From Microcaldota archaeon (GTDB lineage: Archaea; Micrarchaeota; Micrarchaeia; Micrarchaeales; CABMGC01), in NCBI GenBank assembly GCA_028867335.1, contig JAGWGN010000003.1, forward strand, positions 1 through 62,553: a DNA stretch of 62,553 nucleotides, given 5' to 3'. Shown here one piece after another: positions 1 to 8,747 of this stretch. Under the pieces are notes generated by a model. The model did no database searches. It was given only the letters and a program-made list of their open reading frames with translations, and had not been told where the DNA came from. The position numbers and the translations under genes were made by a program. Position 1 is the first letter of the stretch; every line of letters begins with the position of its first letter.

Positions 1-2
1 AG

Positions 3-179
3 AAGGTAAAGGACCTCTACATCCTCACCTCCCTAGGCGAAAATGTATGCAAGAGCCAGGTTATCAACCTCGCTGCCACCCTAAGGGACTCGAAGAAGCA
101 CCAGATGGTGGACGTGCTTAGGAAGGACCCCCGATTTAGCGTGGAGGAGATCGAAAAGGCGATCGACATTAAGAATTGA
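3..179 (+). CDS. C-terminal fragment of a protein truncated by the window edge (KVKDLYILTSLGENVCKSQVINLAATLRDSKKHQMVDVLRKDPRFSVEEIEKAIDIKN)
   Basis: Open frame from the window start to TGA at 177-179; no family recognised. Confidence 0.55.
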   Translation, partial: KVKDLYILTSLGENVCKSQVINLAATLRDSKKHQMVDVLRKDPRFSVEEIEKAIDIKN

Positions 180-219
180 GAGGCGCGCCCAGTCAAATTC
201 ATATATTTATTCTAAGATA

Positions 220-714
220 ATGGATGCGAAAGCCATGGAGATACATGTCTATACCGACGGAGCGGCGCGGGGGAACCCAGGTCCTAGCGCATCGGGCTAT
301 GCAATCTACGACCAAAAGGAGAAGCTACTTGTCAAGATGTTCTTCTACAACGGAAGGCAGACAAACAACGTGGCTGAATACCTTGCGATAATCGCGGCGC
401 TCAAGAAGGTGATCGAGGAGTTTGGCGGCAAGGCGGAGCTAACTCTTTTCTCGGACAGCAAGCTTGTGGTAAACCAGCTCGGCGGAAAGTACAAGGTAAA
501 TGACGCAAACTTAAGGAAGCTGCACAGGGAGGCATCAAAACTCGCAGGCGCGCTTTTGAAATGCAGGTTTGTGGATGTGCCAAGGGAGAATCCACACATC
601 TCTATGGTCGACAGGGAGCTAAACAGGCTCCTAGATAACATTAAAAAGGATGAAAGTGATATTGTAGCTATCAAAAAGGCAAGGGAAGGGGAGCAAAAAG
701 GATTATTCGGTTGA
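220..714 (+). CDS. rnhA: RNase HI-like protein
   Basis: VYTDGAARGNPGPSASGYAI, NNVAEYLAIIAAL, FSDSKLVVNQL motifs. Confidence 0.88.
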   Translation: MDAKAMEIHVYTDGAARGNPGPSASGYAIYDQKEKLLVKMFFYNGRQTNNVAEYLAIIAALKKVIEEFGGKAELTLFSDSKLVVNQLGGKYKVNDANLRKLHREASKLAGALLKCRFVDVPRENPHISMVDRELNRLLDNIKKDESDIVAIKKAREGEQKGLFG

Positions 715-3284
715 CGATTATGGCTGATGACAAGGAACCAAAGAAGGGCACAACCAGCGTTGTGGCAAAGGAGCTCTACACGAAGGCGGGCAACCTCTTC
801 GAGGACAACAAGTTCGAGGAGGCGATTGACCTCTACGGCCAGGCGATCCGCGAGGACCCAAAGTACGCAAGCGCCTACTTCAACAGGGCTCTTGCCTATG
901 CGATACTAAACAAGTACGAGCTTGCCACGGCTGATGCCAAGCAGGTGCTCAAGCTCGAGCCCGACAGCTACGACGCCCCTTATGTCATGGGAATCGTCGC
1001 GGAGTACCAAAAGGAGTACGAGCAGGCAAGGGAGTGGTACCAGAAGGCGATCGAGAAGAACCCCAAGTACGAGCAGGCGAAGGCCAGGCTCGAGGCGCTA
1101 AACAAGAAGGTGGAGGAGCAGCCGGCGGAGGGGGAGAAGAAGCTGCTCTCCGGAGGGGAGGAGAAGACCGTATCCGAGGAGGGACAGCTAAAGAGCGTCA
1201 AGTGGTACAAGTCGAAGCTAAAGTTCGCGGACATCGTAGGGATGAAGAAGCAGAAGAAGCTCATCCACGAGAACATCATACTTGCAATCAAGAAGCCTGA
1301 GCTTCTGCGCGCTTACGGCAAGAAGCTCGGTCTTGGCGTACTGTTCTATGGTCCTCCGGGATGCGGAAAATGCGTGACCGCAGATACTCAGGTGCTGCTG
1401 CCAGATGGCAGATATGTCACCATAAAGGAAGTTGTTGAGAACAAGGAGCCATACATAGTAACGCTGACCAAGATGCACAAGTTGGCGATCAGGAAGGTGA
1501 GCGGCTGGTGGAAGCTGGACGGCAAGCCGCTGCTTAGGATAACGACCAAGCGGGGCAGGATTGTGGAATGCACGCCTGAGCATCCGTTCCTTACAAAGGA
1601 GGGATGGAGCGAGGCATCCACACTGAAGGAGAATGACAAAATCGGAGTTCCAAGACATGTCCCAATATTTGGTAATGGAGTAATTAGAGAGTGCGAGGCC
1701 AAGTTACTCGCCTACTTTATCGCCGAAGGCGGATTGACGCAGGGAAAGCCTGTATTTACCAATTCTGATCCCGAGCTTTTGGAGGACTTCCAGTCTGCAG
1801 TTCTACAGTTCAATCGCAAGCTCCACATAAACACAGTGGTAGAACAGGGAAGCGTTATGACAATGCAGGTTGCTGGTAGGTACATACAAGAGCTAGGAGC
1901 ACAGGGAAGAAGCTCAATGCAGAGATTCCTAGATGCGCATGGTCTTTCGTTCACAAGCTCCTACAACAAGAAGATACCGCCAGTTGTCTTCACATTGCAA
2001 AAGCACCTTCTTGCCCTATTCCTAAACCGCCTGTTCTCTGGCGATGGATGGTCTGAGGACAGGGAGGAAAGTGGGGTAAGATACGGGACTCGTAGGCACA
2101 GAATAATCGGCTATTCGAGCAACTCCAAGGTGCTTGTCAGGCAGATACAGCACCTTCTGCTCCGTTTCGGGATCCTCTCTAGCATCCACAGCAAGGCAGA
2201 AAACTTCACGCTATCAATTTACAGGAGCAGGGACGTGGACACATTCATAGACGAAATAGGGATGTTCGGCAACAGAGCCGCTTTGCTTTCAAAAAAGAAG
2301 GATTCTTGGGGAAAGATAAAGAAAAAGGGGGGCAGCAGGGTTGTGTATGAGGAAATCAGCAAGATAGAGAATCTGGATGCTCCCGAACATGTGTATGACC
2401 TCACAGTAGAGGACACCCATAACTTTGTTGCAAATGATTTTTTTGTGCACAATACATATTTCGTAAATGCAATCGGGGGAGAGACGGGGTCAAATCTGCT
2501 CGTGGCCGCGATCAACGAGATAGTAGACATGTACGCAGGTAACACCGAGAAGAACATGCACCAGATCTTCGAGCAGGCGAGGAAGAACACCCCTTGTGTT
2601 GTCTTCTTCGACGAGGTGGACGCTCTCGGAATGAAGAGGGACGGCGGAGGCGACGGGGGCGGATCCCAGAGCTACATGCGAATGGCGGTAAACCAGTTCC
2701 TCCAGGAGATGGACGGAATCGAGAAGAACCCCGAGGGCATCTTCATCATCGGTGCGACAAACCAGCCATGGGACATGGACCCTGCGCTCAAGCGAAGCGG
2801 AAGGTTCGGGGAGGCGATCTATATCCCACCACCGGACTACCAGACAAGAAAACAGTCGTTTATCTACAACACAAGAAAGATGCCTCTTGGCAACATAAAC
2901 TTCGGAAGGCTTGCAAGGGCGGCCATGGGATTCTCGCAGGCGGACATAGCAGACATCTGTGACAAGACCGCGCTCATCCCTGCAGCTGAGGAGGACAGGA
3001 CCGGAAAGAAGAGGAAGATCATGATGAAGGACTTCCTTGGGATGATAAAGCACCACGGCGGAACGCTCGATGAGTGGTACGCGATGGTCAGAAAGGACAT
3101 CGTCAACAAGACCGAGACCCAGATAGTGGACGGGAAGAAGCAGGAGATAGTGAAAGAGGGGAAGCTCTCGCCCGAGGAGAAGTCGCGATACAAGCCGCTT
3201 GTCAAGGACGTTAAGAGGAACTCGAGCAAGATGATGCTCTTTTTGAAGAAGTTCATGAGGACATTTGCGCTCTACGTTGCGTAA
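711..3284 (+). CDS. TPR-domain AAA+ ATPase interrupted by an intein
   Basis: N-terminal TPR-like repeats; Walker A GPPGCGK|T split by the intein; Walker B VVFFDEVDALG; GATNQPWDMDPALKRSGRF. Confidence 0.88.
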   Translation: MTIMADDKEPKKGTTSVVAKELYTKAGNLFEDNKFEEAIDLYGQAIREDPKYASAYFNRALAYAILNKYELATADAKQVLKLEPDSYDAPYVMGIVAEYQKEYEQAREWYQKAIEKNPKYEQAKARLEALNKKVEEQPAEGEKKLLSGGEEKTVSEEGQLKSVKWYKSKLKFADIVGMKKQKKLIHENIILAIKKPELLRAYGKKLGLGVLFYGPPGCGKCVTADTQVLLPDGRYVTIKEVVENKEPYIVTLTKMHKLAIRKVSGWWKLDGKPLLRITTKRGRIVECTPEHPFLTKEGWSEASTLKENDKIGVPRHVPIFGNGVIRECEAKLLAYFIAEGGLTQGKPVFTNSDPELLEDFQSAVLQFNRKLHINTVVEQGSVMTMQVAGRYIQELGAQGRSSMQRFLDAHGLSFTSSYNKKIPPVVFTLQKHLLALFLNRLFSGDGWSEDREESGVRYGTRRHRIIGYSSNSKVLVRQIQHLLLRFGILSSIHSKAENFTLSIYRSRDVDTFIDEIGMFGNRAALLSKKKDSWGKIKKKGGSRVVYEEISKIENLDAPEHVYDLTVEDTHNFVANDFFVHNTYFVNAIGGETGSNLLVAAINEIVDMYAGNTEKNMHQIFEQARKNTPCVVFFDEVDALGMKRDGGGDGGGSQSYMRMAVNQFLQEMDGIEKNPEGIFIIGATNQPWDMDPALKRSGRFGEAIYIPPPDYQTRKQSFIYNTRKMPLGNINFGRLARAAMGFSQADIADICDKTALIPAAEEDRTGKKRKIMMKDFLGMIKHHGGTLDEWYAMVRKDIVNKTETQIVDGKKQEIVKEGKLSPEEKSRYKPLVKDVKRNSSKMMLFLKKFMRTFALYVA
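1371..2453 (+). mobile_element. Intein (361 aa) with LAGLIDADG-type homing endonuclease, inserted in Walker A (GPPGCGK^T)
   Basis: N-terminal CVTADTQVLLPDG, block B TPEHPFLT, LAGLIDADG-like LLAYFIAEGG and LFLNRLFSGDGW, C-terminal VYDLTVEDTHNFVANDFFVHN followed by Thr(+1). Confidence 0.95.
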
Positions 3285-3305
3285 AAATAATTATAAAGTG
3301 AATCA

Positions 3306-4259
3306 ATGGCGACCAAAAAACATGCAGTCAGTGGACCAAGGGTAATGAACATAAACAATTGGGAAAGTGAGTGGGTGGAGGCGCTCTCGGCTTACCTCAA
3401 GATCAAGGCGGTCCCCATGAAGGGGACGATATTTGCGACAGGAATGGGGGGCAGCGGGATAGTCGGCGAGGTGCTAAAGCACATCACGAACAAGAACATC
3501 AAGTTCTCAAAGCTGCCGATCAAGGAGAAGGTCGACTGGGTGCTTGCGATAAGCTATTCGGGGAACACCACTGAGACAATTTACAGCGTGAAGCAGATGA
3601 GGAAGCGGGGCGCGAAGGTAGTTGCGATAACCTCTGGGGGAAAGCTTCCGGAATACGCAGATTATGTTGTCAAGCTGCCTGTGGGGATGCTTCCAAGAGA
3701 CGGATTCCCGTACATGCTTTCAGCGGCGCTTGCGGTGGTGGGCTGCAAGAAGGAGCTCAGGGAGGCGATAAAGGCAGTCAAGCTGACCAACCTTGGGCAG
3801 GCGAAGAAGATTGTGGAGCTCATCAAGGGGCGGACACCTGTGATCTACTCATCTGGATGGATGATCGCCGCCGCGAAGCGATTCAAGCAGCAGCTCAACG
3901 AGAACGCGAAGATGTTCGCCTTCTTTTCCAAGATGCCAGACTCGTTCCACAACGACATCGAGCCGTTCTTCTGGGACAACAAGCCGTTCTCCGCAAAGCG
4001 GAAGGAGGGATTTGTGCCGGTCATAATAGGGAACGGATACCTAGCATACAAGACCGCGCAGTTCCTGCCAAACGCCTTCCACATAAAGGCGAAGAAGACA
4101 AACAAGGTGCTGGAGGTGGTCAGCTCGATCTATCTGCTGGACTATGTCTCATTCAAGCTTGCCGAAGAGCGCAAGGCGGATAGGATAAGCATACCCGGCA
4201 TAACGATGGGCAGGCAGGTAATCAGCGGCCTCAAGAGCTTCCACACGAAAGTCGGGTAG
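3306..4259 (+). CDS. Bifunctional phosphoglucose/phosphomannose isomerase-like (SIS domain)
   Basis: IFATGMGGSGIVGEV, LAISYSGNTTETIYSVKQM, DSFHNDIEPF. Confidence 0.85.
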   Translation: MATKKHAVSGPRVMNINNWESEWVEALSAYLKIKAVPMKGTIFATGMGGSGIVGEVLKHITNKNIKFSKLPIKEKVDWVLAISYSGNTTETIYSVKQMRKRGAKVVAITSGGKLPEYADYVVKLPVGMLPRDGFPYMLSAALAVVGCKKELREAIKAVKLTNLGQAKKIVELIKGRTPVIYSSGWMIAAAKRFKQQLNENAKMFAFFSKMPDSFHNDIEPFFWDNKPFSAKRKEGFVPVIIGNGYLAYKTAQFLPNAFHIKAKKTNKVLEVVSSIYLLDYVSFKLAEERKADRISIPGITMGRQVISGLKSFHTKVG

Positions 4260-4272
4260 AATTCTTAGAAAC

Positions 4273-4521
4273 TTAGCCGATGCAGAAGAACCCGTATTTA
4301 TCTAGGGGAAGACGGTTAAGGTAGGAAAGATAGGTCCCATAGCTTAGATTAAAACCATAGGGGTTTGTGGTACAGTAGAAACCTTCTAAACGAAGAATCA
4401 GACCGGATACTGCCAAATCCCTGTTTATCTGCAAGATGGTAGAGAGGCAAAAGGAGACATTTGGGGTTAAATAGACTATCAGAAAAATTGTTGAGACCAA
4501 TACTAATCCATAATAAGACAT
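4273..4521 (-). CDS. Small membrane-anchored protein, last gene of the pilus operon
   Basis: N-terminal hydrophobic segment; abuts the upstream pilin-like ORF. Confidence 0.55.
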   Translation of the reverse strand: MSYYGLVLVSTIFLIVYLTPNVSFCLSTILQINRDLAVSGLILRLEGFYCTTNPYGFNLSYGTYLSYLNRLPLDKYGFFCIG

Positions 4522-4902
4522 TCAATCGCCCACGTAGATACAGATGGTCTGATTAATCATGTCCTGAATGAGGGGAAAACAGCCGGATTGCGAATTGCCT
4601 GAGAGATTGCCAATTATTGTCCCATTAACTTCCAAAGAAGCCTTTAAGTTTAGGATTTTAGAGTACTGGTAGAGGTAGCCTCTTACGCAAGAGAGGTTTT
4701 TTTCCAAAATACATGAGCGTAGATTGCTGTTAAAGCTTATCTGTTGCGAAATGTCGTAGATGCCCGCAGAATCCCCCAAATTTGTCAAAGCCGCATATGC
4801 GGCAGCCGTATTTTCATTCATTTGAAAGGCATAGAATGTAGAAAAAGATAGTGCTAGCAATAAGGAGATCATGGCCTCTATTGTAGCGAATTGGATTTTC
4901 AT
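4522..4902 (-). CDS. Pilin-like protein
   Basis: MKIQFATIEAMISLLLALSFSTFYAF N-terminal pilin-like segment; operon context. Confidence 0.65.
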   Translation of the reverse strand: MKIQFATIEAMISLLLALSFSTFYAFQMNENTAAAYAALTNLGDSAGIYDISQQISFNSNLRSCILEKNLSCVRGYLYQYSKILNLKASLEVNGTIIGNLSGNSQSGCFPLIQDMINQTICIYVGD

Positions 4903-4906
4903 TAGC

Positions 4907-6184
4907 TCACTTGGATATTATGCTTATCTCTGACCCGAGATACGGGATGGTTTCGTTTCCAAAGTTTATTCCGCTTAAAATCGCGTTTATCTGGTATGAA
5001 AATGGGGAACTCGCCTTGCAGAGATAGTTAGAATCTGAGGGGAAGCATGCAGAATTCTGCAGACTTGAGCTGTTGATTAGGTTGTTTGAGGCTTTGTCAT
5101 ATGCTGAAACGGCAGCTTCGATGGAGGACTGGATGTCTGTGGAGACATACGACTGATTGTAGAAGCTCAGGGTGCTGTAGAGATTGTTTTTTGCTTGGAT
5201 ATATTGTTCGTAGGCCGCCTGATTTACTACTTTGGTCTTTCCGCCAATCGAAAGGAAACTGGAGGTGAGAAGAGGGTCGGGTGATACGGCTGATTCGACT
5301 TCTGCGCTGCCGACAATCTCGTTTGCTAAGAGCACCTCGGATGTTGAGTTATCTGAAAGGTTTGAATATAAGCTGACCGAATTATAATTGATGCCCAATC
5401 TCAAAGAGTACTTGAGCCTATAATCTGAAGGGCTTATGGAGGACAGACCATAAGTGGTGTTTGTAGGGACGATACAGGTTGTTGCGGTGTAGTAATTGCT
5501 CGTGGAGTAGCAGTAACTCGAGAATACGGAATATGACCATGCATCCTCAGTGCCGCACTGCTGGGCAATTCCAGTTGGGCCAAACATGCTTGCATACGTG
5601 CAATGGCTGAATTCGTTTAGGCTTGCGATCTTCCCGTTGTCCACTAGCGCGTAAACAACGGATTCGTTACGGTTTTCAAGAGATACGGTTGGGAGCTGGT
5701 TTTGGGCAGGTAGGTTAGATCCACTTACGTAGGTTGTGAGGACTGAGGAGCGATTCTGTAAACTCCCACTGCAGGCGTAGGTATAATTGATGCCTACAAC
5801 CCCAAAACCTTCGGAGAGAGGGGTGAAATATAGGGAGATGGTGCTTATGCCATTAACCCCGAAAATGATTGCGTTTTGGGGAAAATACAGGGATTGCGCT
5901 CTGGCAGATAAGCTTACGGTTCCATTATAGCATCCGAACGCGGCTACCTCCATCCTATTTGGCTTGTTTAGTGTTGAATTCTCGGGCAGATAGATGAGAA
6001 GCTGGGGGTTTAGGGCGCTTGGGCCAAGCAGATTCCCGCTTTCGAAACTGTTTCCTGGAATGATGCCCCCAATGAGCTGGTCACTTTTCCCCACGCTTCC
6101 CTTGTATAGGGTCACTGTAGTCAGGCTGAGTAGGCTTATCGCCCCCAATATGACCAAAAATTCTAAGCTAGCTTGTATCCTCAT
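4907..6184 (-). CDS. Large (425 aa) class III signal peptide protein, putative major or tip pilin
   Basis: MRIQASLEFLVILGAISLLSLTTVTLY (QxSxE(F/Y) signature); many N-x-S/T sequons. Confidence 0.75.
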   Translation of the reverse strand: MRIQASLEFLVILGAISLLSLTTVTLYKGSVGKSDQLIGGIIPGNSFESGNLLGPSALNPQLLIYLPENSTLNKPNRMEVAAFGCYNGTVSLSARAQSLYFPQNAIIFGVNGISTISLYFTPLSEGFGVVGINYTYACSGSLQNRSSVLTTYVSGSNLPAQNQLPTVSLENRNESVVYALVDNGKIASLNEFSHCTYASMFGPTGIAQQCGTEDAWSYSVFSSYCYSTSNYYTATTCIVPTNTTYGLSSISPSDYRLKYSLRLGINYNSVSLYSNLSDNSTSEVLLANEIVGSAEVESAVSPDPLLTSSFLSIGGKTKVVNQAAYEQYIQAKNNLYSTLSFYNQSYVSTDIQSSIEAAVSAYDKASNNLINSSSLQNSACFPSDSNYLCKASSPFSYQINAILSGINFGNETIPYLGSEISIISK

Positions 6185-6548
6185 TTTTTAGCACCACCAG
6201 GTATGATTCATTCCTAATTTCTACTATCCTGCATGCGTGTATTCCCTGGCACCGATTTGAGGTGGCGCTTGGAAAAGGAATTATAGTTAGGTTTATGCGG
6301 TTGAACTTCGCAAAGTTAGCGGAGAATGAGCTTGCGCCGCTGTAGTTAAGATTAAGGAGCCTGAAGGCCTGGACGAGAAGCTGTGATTTTGAATAAAGTT
6401 TTAGATCAAGTGTCTGGGCCTGGGCTAAAGAGCCTAGCTGCACTACATTTCCATGGTAGCTCTCGAATATCAGAAAAAATGTTGCCATCACTATCGGCAG
6501 TGAGATCATAGCGTCTAGGGAGATGAGTACGGCTTTATGGTTCAGCAT
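6168..6548 (-). CDS. Pilin-like membrane protein
   Basis: MLNHKAVLISLDAMISLPIVMATFFLIF; ORF track start at 6581 is probably too far upstream. Confidence 0.6.
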   Translation of the reverse strand: MLNHKAVLISLDAMISLPIVMATFFLIFESYHGNVVQLGSLAQAQTLDLKLYSKSQLLVQAFRLLNLNYSGASSFSANFAKFNRINLTIIPFPSATSNRCQGIHACRIVEIRNESYLVVLKNEDTS

Positions 6549-6757
6549 CTTGAAACCCCTGGAGTTATGCAGTTTAGGCACGAACTAAGCAATTCTGACG
6601 CATAGGCCGCAGAGGCACACGAGTAGTCCTTCAATATATCGATTGACGGTTGCATTGAGGCGTTGCTCCCTTTGAGCCAGATAAGTGAGGAGAGAGATAT
6701 GGAGAGTGCCAGGGTCATGAGTATCATCAATTCAAAGCTTATCTGGGCATTCGTCAA
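6542..6757 (-). CDS. Small pilin-like protein with class III signal peptide
   Basis: MTNAQISFELMILMTLALSISLSSLIWL. Confidence 0.7.
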   Translation of the reverse strand: MTNAQISFELMILMTLALSISLSSLIWLKGSNASMQPSIDILKDYSCASAAYASELLSSCLNCITPGVSRC

Positions 6758-7140
6758 ACCACCCTTATGAGCTCAATGTTGCCCGAATCATATTGTATGT
6801 TGAAATCTGCCGTCTGCCCATCTGGACAAAATAACTTTGGGGGCAGGGATATCCCGCCGATGAAGCCGAATTTCCCGTAATCGGTTGATAATGTTTCTCC
6901 GCTAATTGAAGAATTGCAGATGCCTTTTGGGAGAAATCCGGAGATGGTGATTCCGCTGGCGCTTGAGAGGATGGCATCATTTATCTGCCCGATAAGCGTT
7001 GATGTCACATAATAATCCATTGAATTTCTCAGGCTCGGTCCTGCGGTGCTAAGTACGCCGGTTGCAAAAAGCAAAGAAAGCCCGGCTAGGGAGAGGTAAA
7101 TGAGGAATTCCACTGAGAGCTGACCCTTAAACATGCTCAC
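6754..7140 (-). CDS. Pilin-like protein with class III signal peptide
   Basis: MSMFKGQLSVEFLIYLSLAGLSLLFATGVL. Confidence 0.75.
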   Translation of the reverse strand: MSMFKGQLSVEFLIYLSLAGLSLLFATGVLSTAGPSLRNSMDYYVTSTLIGQINDAILSSASGITISGFLPKGICNSSISGETLSTDYGKFGFIGGISLPPKLFCPDGQTADFNIQYDSGNIELIRVV

Positions 7141-7388
7141 ACGCTGTTGCTTGCCAAAGTGGCCAATTCATGCGAGATTGCGCCGCTGATGCTGCTGTTG
7201 CTCCCATTAACAAGCACGGTAGTCACGGCTGCCCCCTTTAGCTTCACAACCATCGCAAGCGCGACTGCAACCACCAGGCTCGCAGCGGCGAGCATCATGA
7301 TGTATTCTAGGGAGCCCTGCCCCTTCATGGACTTTGCCACAGCCAAAAGGGCCTGTACCTCCACCGCAAAATTTATTCTCGTGTTCAT
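7137..7388 (-). CDS. Class III signal peptide-containing protein (archaeal pilin)
   Basis: KGQGSLEYIMMLAAASLVVAVALAMVV; start chosen at MNTRINF, a later start at MKGQGSLEY is possible. Confidence 0.8.
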   Translation of the reverse strand: MNTRINFAVEVQALLAVAKSMKGQGSLEYIMMLAAASLVVAVALAMVVKLKGAAVTTVLVNGSNSSISGAISHELATLASNSV

Positions 7389-7396
7389 TTTTTCAC

Positions 7397-8065
7397 CTAT
7401 ATAGCATAAGATGCGAATGAGTAAGCGATTGCCTGGAGAGTGCATCCGAAGATGACCATTGGGAGAGAGTCTCTCACAAGCGAGAGGATGGTTCGAGCTG
7501 GCTTGAGCAGTGAATTTGTTATAAGTGTCGCAAGAACGATGTATCCCGCCCCGATAAGCCTCAGCCCGTTTACGATTGCGATTGCGGAGGGGCCAGTAAG
7601 CGAGCTGAGGACTATGCTCGCAGTTATCCCGCTAAAAAGGGGGAAGAAAAAGACAATTCCAACCAGAGATAGGATCTGCATCCCGTTTACTTTTGACCTT
7701 ATCCTGTTATCCTTCTCGATCTTTGCGTCTATCCACTCCACAAAATCCTCCAGATTCTTGGAGATGTTGGCCCCTGTGGTTATCCCGATGTGTAGAATTT
7801 TTAGCAGTATATTGAGATTGGTCTCCCGAAATGGGCTTTTTTCTGCCCCATGCGCATCGGAAAGGCGATAGCGCCTTGCAAACGTTGCAACCTTATGGTA
7901 TTTGATGTCTCCACAGGAGCTGAGCTCCAGCGACTTTAGGGCTGGATTTCCCTTCTTGTAGTTTGCAAGCAGATTAAGCGCCAATGCGGATATCTCGGCA
8001 TCGCTAAGCAAATCATTTTCTCCAAACTTTATCCTTAAATCGTACAGGCTAAATTGTTTCGACAA
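7397..8065 (-). CDS. Type II/IV secretion (TadC/ArlJ-like) platform membrane protein, second of two
   Basis: GANISKNLEDFVEWIDAKIEKDNRIRSKVNGMQILSLVGIVFFFPLF T2SSF-like segment followed by TM helices. Confidence 0.7.
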   Translation of the reverse strand: MSKQFSLYDLRIKFGENDLLSDAEISALALNLLANYKKGNPALKSLELSSCGDIKYHKVATFARRYRLSDAHGAEKSPFRETNLNILLKILHIGITTGANISKNLEDFVEWIDAKIEKDNRIRSKVNGMQILSLVGIVFFFPLFSGITASIVLSSLTGPSAIAIVNGLRLIGAGYIVLATLITNSLLKPARTILSLVRDSLPMVIFGCTLQAIAYSFASYAI

Positions 8066-8747
8066 TTAATCTCCTCGAGAAAACTGTGCTGCTAAGAGCA
8101 TAAAGGGACGGCACAACGATGAGAACCATAACGGATATGAAAAGAAGTCCGGTTTGGGAAGGGGATATTACCGATGTGCCAACGAAAATGAAGAGCAGAA
8201 ATGATGGCAATAGAGTTGAAAGGAACATGTTCACTGTGGAGCCCCTCTGGAGAGAGTCTAGGGCTATCGAGCTGCTTCTCTCCTTTGCTTTTGAATGCAG
8301 AGCCAAAAACTTTCGGAGGCCACTGTGGAGCACATCGTCTTGGGAGAAGTTGAGGTTGGAGTTTAGAGTGTGCCTATCGAATAAGCTCTCCAGCGACTCC
8401 CCAAGCGACCTTCCGAGGCGGATTTGCCTGGCCATGGACTGAAAGCCTGCTTTCATCTCTGGAATTGTTGAGCTCTCTATTATGTAGGAGAGGCTCCTTT
8501 GGTAGTTATTCCCTTTCGAGCGATAATGGAGAAGTTGGAACAGCGAGTCGACCAGGCTGCTTTCCTTGAGCCGTTTTGAGTATGTGCTGCGGAGATAATC
8601 GTCGCATAGAAAATAGATGGAGCAGGAGAGGGTTGCAATCGAAATCAGCATAATGCCCAGCAGGAGGTTTGAGGATTGGTTGAGGTAAAGCAACAAGGAC
8701 GATAGGACAAATGATGCGGTGATTGCAAAGAATGGTTTTGTGTTCAT
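8049..8747 (-). CDS. Type II/IV secretion (TadB/ArlJ-like) platform membrane protein, first of two
   Basis: N-terminal TM pair, MARQIRLGRSLGESLESLF, C-terminal TM pair; overlaps the next gene. Confidence 0.7.
   Translation of the reverse strand: MNTKPFFAITASFVLSSLLLYLNQSSNLLLGIMLISIATLSCSIYFLCDDYLRSTYSKRLKESSLVDSLFQLLHYRSKGNNYQRSLSYIIESSTIPEMKAGFQSMARQIRLGRSLGESLESLFDRHTLNSNLNFSQDDVLHSGLRKFLALHSKAKERSSSIALDSLQRGSTVNMFLSTLLPSFLLFIFVGTSVISPSQTGLLFISVMVLIVVPSLYALSSTVFSRRLIVETI

Noticed and set aside
1218-3256. Long antisense ORFs (e.g. 1218..1658, 2490..3056 and 2864..3256 on minus)
   Set aside because: They lie opposite the TPR-AAA/intein gene and follow from its codon bias; no recognisable protein features
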